Part shown: positions 55,489 to 64,000 of the stretch, one piece after another | Numbering within the stretch: position 1 is the first letter of the stretch | Layout of the letters: the number at the start of each line of letters is the position of its first letter | Assembly (NCBI GenBank): GCA_002964805.2 | Contig: PUDQ02000033.1 | Location: 558,001 to 622,000, forward strand | Reading direction: 5' to 3' | From: Trametes villosa | Taxonomy: Eukaryota; Basidiomycota; Agaricomycetes; Polyporales; Polyporaceae | Length of the DNA: 64,000 bases | Translations under genes and position numbers: made by a program | Notes under the pieces: model-generated | What the model was told of the DNA's origin: nothing | Databases searched by the model: none | The model's input: the letters and a program-made list of their open reading frames with translations, nothing else

Positions 55489-57185
55489 TCAGTCTGATGA
55501 TGTGCAAGAGGTGCCAAGCTCGTCGAGTGTCATGCTCTCGAGGTCCGTGATCGGATGTGCGAACGACATGACCTGCGAAGTGAACTGGCCCGTCGACCGA
55601 CCGTCGAGGTACCTGCTCGTAGCGGCGTGCCGGGCGCGCCGACGCTGGAGATTTGGATCCCGGAGGTTGAGCATGAGACGGGACGTGAGCGTGACCGCCA
55701 GCCTAGCATAGCAGTGAATGAGTGGTATGTTGTGAGTGAAGGTATGGGCAGACGGACACGTTCGTCATGGTTGTCGCCATGCCCTTCATGGGCGTATTAG
55801 GCTAGGGCGCGTCTGTCAGATAGCAAGGACGGCAGCGGGGGGCTCTCAACGTACTGGTGTTTCCTAGCGAGAGATGCAGAGATTGTCAGAGCGTGCGTAG
55901 CAGCTGAGAAAGGCGCGACGAACCAAGAAGGTCACGATGTTAACCATGTTCACGGCCACCAGGATTCTGTGAAAGCGTGAGCACCGGACGCCGCGGGTAT
56001 CAGCGAAGAACCCTACCCGTAGTATATCGTTCCTACAGAACGTGGCAGTAAGCGGACATTCGCAACGGTGCATACGGGCGGCGTACCGTCTCGAAACAGG
56101 ATCTCCAACAGCCCTCCCGACAGTTCCCGCCGCATCTGAACCGCCTTGTACAGCGTCAACAAGAAGATGATCGTATCGAACCACAACATCGCGCTCCAGG
56201 CGAGCGCAAGATCTGCGACGGGTGAGCCAAAACACTCTTTGACGGCGGCGCTGACTTACGAACGCCTCTGTCAAAACCGCACGGGCGGCGCTGTCAGTCA
56301 TAGACGTACGGCGGCGGCGCGTCAAACTCACTGGTCGTCCGTGAGCGAGAGGTTACACAGGGAGTAGTGGAAGGGGAGCGGGGTGTTGCTCGTAAGGGGG
56401 CTCTTGGTCGTGAAGACCGCAGTCTATACCGGGGGTGTCAGCGCGTACTATGGTACTCGGCGGGCTGCGCGACGGACCAGAGAGTGTATCGCGCCGCCGA
56501 TATGCATGCTGATGAGGAGCGCGAGCATTCGCTTGCTGCAGTTGTACAGCGCGTACGTTCGTAGGATGAGCAGAACTGCGCGTCCGGTAAGCCGAGAGCT
56601 CGTCAGCGTGTGGGAAGTCGGAGACGCACTAGCGACGACGGCCTGGCTCAGCAATGCGAAGACCTGGTGGTACAGCTGTAGCTGCCGACATCTGCACATG
56701 TGCCTCACGTCAGAACGCCTGTGCCTCATCGTAAGCCACACGGTGGCAGGTAGCAACCCACCGCTGCGAGACATGTCAACCACTGAGACAGCTAAGGAGA
56801 GCTCGGAGACACTCACATGTTCGGACACTTCGGCGAAATACTCGAAGAATACGGGGATAGGCCCCAGGATGCCAATGTACCGGTTGATCACAAACAAGAA
56901 GAACGAGAGCGAGGGCTTTGCGGGGATCCAATAGTACTCGACCTCGGACAAGAATGTCATGGCGTAGTCATAGTACAGGACAGCTGGTAGGCGTCAGCAT
57001 TACGCGTCCGAACAGCGCATGGCGCAGACTCACTGAGGGCAGACAAGGTCAGCGACGTATCCCATCGTACAGAGTACGCACTAAAAGGGTAAGAACGTTG
57101 GGTAAGCGACGTCAAGACCCGGACGATCGGGGACTAAGACCAGAAAGGCTTACAAGTACGACGCGACAGATTGCGCGGAGGCCAT
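55489..57185 (-). CDS. DUF6533 family seven-helix membrane protein (array copy D, diverged)
   Basis: Exon 1 from ATG 57185 (MASAQSVASYF) joins to AYSVRWDTSLTLSALT and then VLYYDYAMTFLSEVEYYW, SFFLFVINRYIGILGPIPVF, FEYFAEVSEHV. Later: CRQLQLYHQVFALLSQAVVA, VLLILRTYALYNCSKRMLAL, and LFRDG/IYYG pieces. The last exon is LMLNLRDPNLQRRRARHAAT to ESMTLDELGTSCTSSD with a stop at 55489-55491. It keeps the DUF6533 YYDYxxTFxxEV pattern and intron layout of A-C but differs clearly in sequence and in its C-terminal tail, which lacks the acidic ending. It is closer to copy E (RTYALY instead of RTVALY). Function unknown. Confidence 0.8.
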
Positions 57186-58353
57186 CTTGCACGGCCGTGC
57201 AGGCCTCGCTCGACGGAGGGTGCTATGTAGGAGGAAAGGAATGTGGGACCTGTGGGTGCATCGCGGTGAGTCTTATGGGGCGCCACAGGGAACGGGCGTA
57301 AGGGCGCTGGGATAGCCACGCAAGAACGCGGCCTGGGCCGGCGGGTATCACTTAAGCTATCCCGAGAGCAGGATAGGAAGAATTGTTCCGCGTCCAGGAC
57401 GCGAGAAAGCGAGGAAGCCCGCCGCAATGAGAGATGGCCGCGCCGCGCGGGGCACGCCGCTGCGGAGTGGCCAGCGCAACGAACTCTAAGTCACCGGGCG
57501 CAGAGTTCGCCGCACACGCCCTCGAGGCCCAGTGGCGGCGCGGCGAGCGTGCACGTCCCACACCCAAACCCAAAAATAAGCATGCACACAGCGCACCCGG
57601 GCCTGCGAACGGAGACGGCGTACTTACCATGCACCCAAGCTTGCATCACCAGGGGCGCGCTCCCCCTTCGTCGATCAGGGCAGGCGGTTGGGCGACAGCG
57701 GGAGGCTTGCGGGGGCGGCGCGTGTGTGCTTATGTGCGCTGCAGGCTGGGGTCGCGCTGACTGGACCTGCTCGAGACGGGTGGATCATCGCGGCCGCGCC
57801 GATTTAAATCTGATACGAGATCTCCCCACGTCGAATAACCGTACCTGACGGTGCCAGACTAGACACCGCACCCGGTGCACTGGTCGAGCCGAACAGGATG
57901 CGTTCAGCCGCATTCTGCCCGGTGTCCCCTGGGCTTCTGCGGCCTCCAGCAGATTTGCGGGCTGGGGTGCCTTTACGAACGTACAATTTTCGCAGCCAGC
58001 CCCCTTGAAACTCCCATGTCCAAGGCCGAGTTGGCGAAGGTCGGTCGGCGTGGGCTTGGCGGGCGCCAACGTGCTCGCCAAGTTACCACGTTATGGGTCC
58101 GCGCCACGGTTACAACGTACATCCTGTTGAAGACCCGGTCAGTTCGCTGCGCTCCCGGGCCTCTGGCCGACATGCAAAGGAGCAGCCCTACCATTACAAG
58201 TGTTCAGATGCTAGCGTACATTTGCCTACATTAGCCCTATGCGATGGATCAAAGTCTTTGCAGAGTCCTTTGCAGCACCGCACCTCCAGAGGCTCAGCTA
58301 CTTTCTACCGACACCCCGCCGGATGCGACGTTCGGGGCCGTGCGCGTGGACGA
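57186..58353. other. Spacer between DUF6533 copies D and E
   Basis: About 1.17 kb with the copy-D promoter. The plus-strand open frame at 57434-57760 is Ala/Arg/Pro-rich with no features and is probably a GC artefact. Nothing else recognised. Confidence 0.45.
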
Positions 58354-60067
58354 TCATACCCTCGAAACCTCGCAGATCTCGGTGTCCGTCTGCAGCATGA
58401 CGTCGTCGGCGAACGTGTAGTCGGAAGCTGTCGTCGTCGTCTTCGGCGCAGCCGTCGTCGTGCTCCAAACGCTCGTGAAGTTGTCGCTGTCGTGCCCTAT
58501 CCTTTGCAGCTCGGGATTGCGTAGGTTGAGTATGATCCGGGAGGCCAGCGTCGTTGACAGTCTGGATGAATGTCAAAATCTGAAAACAACGGCGCTAGAT
58601 CGGAAGGGCACGCACACGTTGGCAAGGGTAGTGTCCACACCCTTCAAGGGCGAGCCAGACTGGTGTCGCAGCTAGCGTCAGAGGATTTTCGGGAGACCTG
58701 ATATGAGCTGCATACCCTAGTGATCTGTTGAGACGAGGGTCAGTAAACTACCTGCCGTGATGGCGAAGGGGGACAGTACCATAAAGGTCACGATATTGCA
58801 TACGTTGGACGCCAGCATGAAACTGCCGGCGGAATCACAGTGTGAGAACGGCCTGCATTACGCCCGCTTTCTCCGCGGCGAACTCACCCGTAGTACATGG
58901 TACCTGGAATCGTGTCAGAATCTGCTCGGAGATTGCTGGAGAAGTGAAGGAGAACATACCATCCCGAAACATGATCTCGAGAAGACGCCCTGGGAAAAGA
59001 TGCCGCATGCGAAGTGCTTGCACCAGGGTCAAGACAAATATCGTGGTGTCGAAGAACAGTAAGGCGCCCCATGCCAGGGCGAGATCTGCTCCAACTCCTG
59101 GTAAGCGGGGAAGAACGCAGTTCATCTCTGAGAAGCGTACGGATGGCCCTGAGGAGTGATGTGTGAGATGGAATACCGTGGAAGATGTGAAGCACGTACT
59201 GTTCATTCGTGATCGATAGATTGCAGCCAGGAGCTTTGAACGGAAGAGGATTCGCCGTATCTACAGGCCTGATGTTCGTGACAATGGCCACCTATTTCGA
59301 AAGGATCAGGCGCGACCATAGATCATCACGGCTCAACGCATACAAGACACATGATGGCCCCGGCGAGGTGGGTCACAATAAGGATGGCGAGGATCCGTTT
59401 ACTGCGATCGTACAGCGCGTATGTTCGAAACAAAAGCATAACTGAGCGCAAAATTTAGCAAGCGACGGTGGGAAGAACGCGCGAAGCACCTACTTGCTAC
59501 AATTGCCTGCAGCGCGATCGCATAGGCCTGATGGTATGTCTGCAACCTTCGGCATCTAAATGAGGTAGGAATCTAAGTCGTCAGCGCGCAGATGCCAGTA
59601 GCAGCCTGGGCGAGACACCCACGTCTGTAAACCACGCGAATGAGTGCAACTGTTACAAGATGAGCACCGCCACGTACGTCTTCTGAGATATTCCCGAAGT
59701 ATTCTACAATTACCGCGATGGGGCCCAGAACGCCCAGATAGCGATTGACCACGAAAAAGACAGACATGATGGAGAGGTTTGCCGACTTCCAGAAGTACTC
59801 AATCTCATCAAACAAGGTCAAGAGATAGTCGTAGTATAGGATTGCTGCCATGGTAGAACTCGGTTAGTCCAGCGCTCGCAGAGCGAGAGTTAGGCTTCCG
59901 TGTAGGCAACTTACTGAATGCCGCCAGCACCAGCCCATTATTGAACCGTACCGCGCCAACCCTGGGGGGCAAGTACGTTCGTAAGCGAGGAGTGTGGACG
60001 TCTGTAGTAGATATCGAACCCACCAGAACTCGGCCGACGCCTGGGCGACCTCCAGGGGCGTTGGCAT
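58354..60067 (-). CDS. DUF6533 family seven-helix membrane protein (array copy E, diverged)
   Basis: Exon 1 from ATG 60067 (MPTPLEVAQASAEFW) joins to VGAVRFNNGLVLAAFT, then AILYYDYLLTLFDEIEYFWK, MSVFFVVNRYLGVLGPIAVI and VEYFGNISEDV. Further exons: QTYHQAYAIALQAIVA, VMLLFRTYALYDRSKRILAI, LALAWGALLFFDTTIFVLTL, QALRMRHLFPGRLLEIMFRD, TMYYG, NVCNIVTFMVL. The last exon begins TLASRIILNLRNPELQRIGH and ends in a Thr-rich stretch (SVWSTTTAAPKTTTTASDY) and EICEVSRV, stop 58354-58356. It is the clearest match to the textbook DUF6533 pattern YYDYLLTLxDEIxxFW. Function unknown. Confidence 0.82.
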
Positions 60068-61453
60068 ATTTGACTTGAGCCACACAAGGAAGGGGGTGGG
60101 GATGGGAAGACGAAACAACGGGAAAGCGCCGCGGGGAGTATATGACGACTGGCAAGAACGTGCACCGCCCTGGGACGTGCCATGTATGGGCGTGCGCTGT
60201 CGACGCCTGGCGTATCTCCACCGATCAGAAATCTCGGCAGGAGGACTCGGGAGAGGCTCGAGGGGCAAGTAGTAACCGGTGTCGCGCTGGCGCATGGGAG
60301 ACTCACTCGCCCGCAAGATGCCTGACAGCTGTCAACGTACGTTGAGAGAGCTAGCCGTTGCGCTGTAACGATCATCTATTACTGCCCGCCGATTACGCTG
60401 CACACCCCGCTGTCCCGCGCCGACAGCCCGTCGCCAGATCTGCGCGCTGCTTCTGCACCGTCCGGGTGCGAATGCGCGGAAGGAATATGTCAAGAAGCGG
60501 TAACGCACAGACATGCTGGGCGTACTGCTTCGTATGTCGCCCCCGCGCCCATATCGTGCACCGCAGCCATGAGAGACAATATGCCTGCATTCAGCAAAGC
60601 CTGCGCCGATTAGCTCACCGCCGCCCATGCAGACGAGAGTAGGCTTACTGTGAGATCCGTCCTGGACGCGTCGGACTGCAAAGGACCGTCTGACGATCTC
60701 CGAAGCGGCGGTATCTTTTGAGATTCCGTGATCCCCCTTTCCTCGGGAAGATCTGTCAAAGGGCGCAATGCATCAAGCAGAAAAGGCCGTCTTTTCCTTT
60801 GCGAAGGGTGGACTGTGGATGCCGGGTGGCCTTAAGAAGGTGTATTGGATGGTCAGCAGGTCAAGGCAGGAAGTGATGGTGCGCAGTAAAGCGCGTTCAT
60901 CCACCTTCCGCGGCGCCGCCGAGCGTCTACACCACCGCACCAGCGCCACCACGAAGGTCCGCACGTTTCCGGGTCTGTTTCAACTTCCACTGCACTTCTC
61001 GTGCTCGTCTGCTGACTGGAAATATTCTTAGCCACAAATATCCAGTATGCATCCTACTCAGGCGATGAGTTAGGTCGATAGCGTTAGTGAAGGTCGGAAT
61101 ACGAGCTCCTCCATGCTAAAAGCTGCGATGCTGCGAGGCACGGCTGCCGCCAAGAGCATGCATATGACGACAGCCTCGATAAGTCCTCCGAGTCCAGCCT
61201 GGAGTGCGTGCTCGGAACGAGCACCATGTGCACGTCCATCGCGCACAAGGTCAGTCGACTGCCGTGCCCAACGTTACGCTCGACGAGCCGGCTCCACCGG
61301 CCATCGACAACTTAGCCTCAAACCACCACCAGCCGCGCGACCCATCCGTCACCGCAGCCCCCCGCAATCAATCTGGCCGCCAGACCGCTCTTCATCGCGC
61401 TCGCAGCCCTCGTCGGCACCTACCTCCTCTTCTTCCGCAGCGCGCCCCTCACG
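60068..61453. other. Intergenic region; possible upstream exon of the next gene
   Basis: About 1.4 kb. Minus-strand frames at 60332-60628 and 60393-60590 might suggest a decayed gene, but no DUF6533 motif or other family pattern could be found in them. Near 61230-61380 lies a plausible small exon of the downstream gene (see next entry). Confidence 0.4.
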
Positions 61454-61990
61454 ATGGCCTCCGCATCTGCCACTGGCTGGCACGCCCGCGCCAACCCGCA
61501 CCCATCCCGCGCCGACTTTGTACCCGCGCGCGACGCGCTCGTCTTCGCCGCGCTCCTGAACGCGCCGGCGGACCCCGAGGGCTTCACCGCGGCGCTCTTC
61601 CGCCCGGACGTCGCGGTGGACGCCCGCGGGCGCGTCCTGCAGGTGCAGGCGGCCGACTTCGCGGCGCTCGCGGGCCTCGCGGAGCAGACCACGCGTCTCC
61701 CCGAGACCGGATCGTTTATGAACGCGTGGCGCGTCGCGCACGATCGGACTTCCCAGCCGATTGACAGGCTGTTCGTGCCCGTCTCGGGAGGGGAGATCAA
61801 GGAGACGAGCGTGCAGGGCTGGCATCCGGAGAAGAAGCAGCTGAAGGACGTGGTAGCGGAGTACGAGGAGCTCCCGCCCGTGCTGCATGAGCTGTTCGGG
61901 TACATCCAAGAGGGCCGGGAGGGGTATGAGCGCGGTCAAGAGGAGAACAAGGACTTAATCGCGAAAGTCAAGGCTCTGGTCGAGAACTGA
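61454..61990 (+). CDS. Unrecognised small protein, probably with an N-terminal membrane anchor
   Basis: The conservative start is ATG 61454 (MASASATGWHARANPHPSRA), giving 178 residues. In the same frame just upstream, without a stop until 61316, the sequence reads LAARPLFIALAALVGTYLLF, a typical single membrane helix. The real protein therefore probably begins in an upstream exon: a candidate is MCTSIAHK at about 61228-61251 with donor GTCAGT and acceptor TTAG or CCGCAG. The soluble part has FVPARDALVFAALLNAPADP, RPDVAVDARGRVLQVQAADF, then ELPPVLHELFGYIQEGREGY and a charged helical end (EENKDLIAKVKALVEN). I do not recognise the family. The high GC content argues for a real exon. Confidence 0.6.
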   Translation: MASASATGWHARANPHPSRADFVPARDALVFAALLNAPADPEGFTAALFRPDVAVDARGRVLQVQAADFAALAGLAEQTTRLPETGSFMNAWRVAHDRTSQPIDRLFVPVSGGEIKETSVQGWHPEKKQLKDVVAEYEELPPVLHELFGYIQEGREGYERGQEENKDLIAKVKALVEN

Positions 61991-62192
61991 ACTGCGGATT
62001 CCCGACGCATATAGTGAGTTACTGGGTATCATTTAACACTACTACGCTTTGTACTGAATTTATCTACGTAGAACAACGGGCGTGGAGGATGAGACTGGAA
62101 ACGAGAAATTGGAACGGAATAAATACGAGGGAATGTGCGGCGGAATGTACTATCATACACTGGACTGTCCTTCTGCGATTTTACGCTGTACT

Positions 62193-63089
62193 TCAACCGA
62201 TCCGGAGACCGAGAGTGAAGCCCGCAACGAACGATGCCCTCCCCTGGAAGTCGGCCGTAAGGAAATCGACGATCCAACGGAAGAGCGAGCCGACGTTAGG
62301 CGGCCTCTTCGCGCCCGTGGCGTCTTTTGAGTAGAAGACGTTTTCGAAACGTGTCGCCGCGCTGCTCCAGTTCACCCGCACCAACGAGAGCGAGCCGAGA
62401 TACTGCGCGACGCGCCAAACTGTCAGTTTTCCGCACTTCATGCAAGCTGTCCCGAGCAGTGCTCACCTGAAGCAAGACGAAGACGCCGCCGAGGACGAAA
62501 GCGGCCGCCTTCACGCCCTTCTTGACGAACACGCCCGCGCATACGCCGCACACAGTGCCGAAGGTCAGCTCATACAGATTGACGCTGGAGGAAGGAGGTG
62601 GCGGGGGAGGCGGCGTCGAGGGCACAGGCGCCGCGGCGCCTTCGGTGGGTGGGAGTGTGGTCGGAGGAGGCGGCGCAGTCTTGGACGTCACGGCTGTCAA
62701 GACAGACAGAGCTTCAGCAGGCAGTTGTGGTCTGTGATTGACTGTTACTCACGATCGCAGTAGAGGACGGGGGCGGCGAGGAACGTCAAACCCAGCCCGA
62801 AGCCGGAGAGCCCGATCTTCAGGACGTATTTCGGCCACGCGCTCTTCATCTCTGACTTGGTGCGCATGGCCACCCGGATGCGCTGGACCATCTCCTCATG
62901 GTGGTGCTGCAGGCCGTGCTGGTAGCGGGCGGCGCTCTCCACCGAGGTCGGGACGAAGTACTGCCTGCTCAAGGGCGTCGAGCACTGGCAGGCGCTTTTG
63001 CGGACCCCGCCCAAGCACTGGCAGGTGGTTTTGCGGATCGAGCTCAAGCATGGCCGGGAAAGGAGAGACGAGAGAGGCTTGAAGACCAT
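62193..63089 (-). CDS. FUN14 family protein, probably mitochondrial outer membrane
   Basis: Starts at ATG 63089 (MVFKPLSSLLSRPCLSSIRK), an Arg/Ser-rich leader, with a Cys-rich stretch (TCQCLGGVRKSACQCS). An intermediate membrane segment is VLKIGLSGFGLGLTFLAAPV. After an intron and a Pro-rich linker (TAPPPPTTLPPTEG, PSTPPPPPPP) comes the FUN14 domain: NLYELTFGTVCGVCAGVFVK, KGVKAAAFVLGGVFVLLQ, then intron, then YLGSLSLVRVNW. The last part is FLTADFQGRASFVAGFTLGL and ends RIG with a stop at 62193-62195. The glycine-patterned helices are diagnostic of FUN14. FUNDC1 in animals is a mitophagy receptor; no clear LC3-interacting motif was identified here, so that role is not claimed. Confidence 0.85.
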
Positions 63090-63457
63090 TATGGTGGTGA
63101 CGGCGGGCGGACGCTGGCCAGAGCGATGGCGGTCGAGGCGCGAGATGATAGATCTACAGAGACCAGGCTCTGCGCAGGGTCGTGGAGGTTGGGCAAGGTT
63201 GCCCACCAGGGTTGCCCCCGCAGGCCGTTTAGCGCGGTCCGGACTCGGCTCGGAGTTATGTACTCAAACTTGATGTCATTTTGCACGCCGGAGTGCAGAA
63301 GGGTTAGGGTCACCCAAGCAAGGCCACACGGCGCGATCACTTGTGCTTCCTTTTTGGGATCTACACTGGGCGCCTAGGAAATTTCTGTTCTGCAGCTCGC
63401 TCGCGGCCGCTCCTCCGCATCCTCGTACTCACCTCCGCTTGCTCGCACTAACTCGAC
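63090..63457. promoter_or_regulatory. Divergent promoter FUN14 gene / NOP2
   Basis: 368 bases between divergent starts. No clear TATA box or known site. Confidence 0.45.
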
Positions 63458-64000
63458 ATGGGACGCCGCGCGAAGAACAAGCAGGGAGACCCCACCCCTA
63501 TAGTTGACCGGGAGGCTCGCCCGTCGCAGAAGAAACTGGGCAAGCGCAAGGCAGACGATGTCGAAGCCCCGAGCAAGCGGCCCGCCAAAAAGGCTAAGGA
63601 GAGCGAGAGCAAACCTACGAAGCCCTCCCCTGCTAAGGGGAAGCCGAAGAGTGACGGGAAGAGCGCGCTGAAGGCCAAGTCCGACAAGCCGAAGCCGAAG
63701 ACTCAGAAACGTGCTCACTTCGAGGATGAAGACGAGGGCGCGGGGAGCAGCGAAGGGTGGGAGGACGTGGAGGGGGACGAAGACCTCCAGGCGCAGGCGA
63801 AGTGCGTTGCGCTTTGTGATATAAACATCCTGGGGTTTCAGTACTGACCATACCGAAGGTCCCTCTTCCATGGAAGCGACGACGAGGATGTTGTCGGGTT
63901 CGAGGGAGACCTCGATGACCTGGAGGCGGACGATGAGTGCGTTGGATCACACCATCACAATGTCAATGCAGATGCTCATTTTACTTCAGCGACGACATGT
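63458..64000 (+). CDS. NOP2: 25S rRNA (cytosine-C5)-methyltransferase NOP2, N-terminal part (cut by window edge)
   Basis: Starts MGRRAKNKQGDPTPI at ATG 63458, the characteristic N-terminus of fungal Nop2. A Lys-rich stretch follows (KKLGKRKADDVEAPSKRPAK, KAKESESKPTKPSPAKG), then an acidic one (RAHFEDEDEGAGSSEGWEDV). An intron near 63802-63858 leads to SLFHGSDDEDVVGFEGDLDD, LEADDE. The catalytic SAM-dependent domain lies beyond the window, so the name rests on the N-terminus alone. Nop2 is a nucleolar enzyme for 60S subunit assembly. Confidence 0.75.

Noticed and set aside
57434..57760. Plus-strand open frame in the D-E spacer
   Set aside because: Composition-driven (Ala, Arg, Pro); no domain, helix or supporting splice sites.
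60300..60650. Possible sixth, decayed DUF6533 copy upstream of copy E
   Set aside because: No YYDY core, RTYALY or LNLRDP motif found in any frame on either strand.
1..64000. CRISPR arrays, insertion sequences, intact transposons or retroelements
   Set aside because: No spaced direct repeats, transposase, reverse transcriptase or long terminal repeats were seen.

Overview
The window looks like nuclear DNA of a filamentous basidiomycete, most likely an Agaricomycete (a Polyporales-like mushroom). Nearly every gene is split by short introns of about 50-70 bases with GT..AG ends, coding DNA is GC-rich, genes are packed on both strands, and the right half holds a tandem DUF6533 family typical of Agaricomycetes. 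No exons were confirmed by transcripts. Gene boundaries come from conserved protein segments, splice-site reading and stop codons.

Left part (1-27.4 kb) is mostly housekeeping. In order: argininosuccinate lyase ARG4 (cut by the window edge), a FAR-17a/AIG1-like membrane hydrolase, TRAPP subunit TRS130/TRAPPC10, WD40 protein CMR1, a tRNA-Ser(GCU) with a 12-nt intron, a prolyl-hydroxylase-like 2OG-Fe(II) oxygenase, DEAD-box helicase RRP3, a membrane-anchored M24 peptidase, two tandem AlkB-GRF proteins, HIS3, CDC45, MSS51 and a mitochondrial scramblase. HIS3 appears to contain an AT-AC intron; removing it restores the metal-binding HHxxED motif. ARG4 and HIS3 each carry a TGASTCA site about 60 bases before the start codon. 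CDC45 has three ACGCGT boxes upstream.

Middle part (27.5-47 kb): a GH89 alpha-N-acetylglucosaminidase, an M13 metallopeptidase, ALG3, an MFS transporter, three four-helix membrane proteins with long Ser/Pro-rich tails, the U6 snRNA gene, and a voltage-gated proton channel (Hv1 type).

Right part (47.7-60.1 kb) is a head-to-tail array of five DUF6533 seven-helix membrane protein genes, all on the minus strand at roughly 2.7 kb spacing. Copies A-C are closely similar; D and E are more diverged. Duplicated intergenic fragments support origin by segmental duplication. The window ends with an unrecognised membrane-anchored protein, a FUN14 mitochondrial protein and the start of NOP2.

No bacterial-type mobile element, CRISPR array or intact transposon was seen. 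The items most worth following are the HIS3 AT-AC intron, the duplicated CUE-like/AlkB/GRF gene pair, the DUF6533 array and the fungal Hv1 gene.
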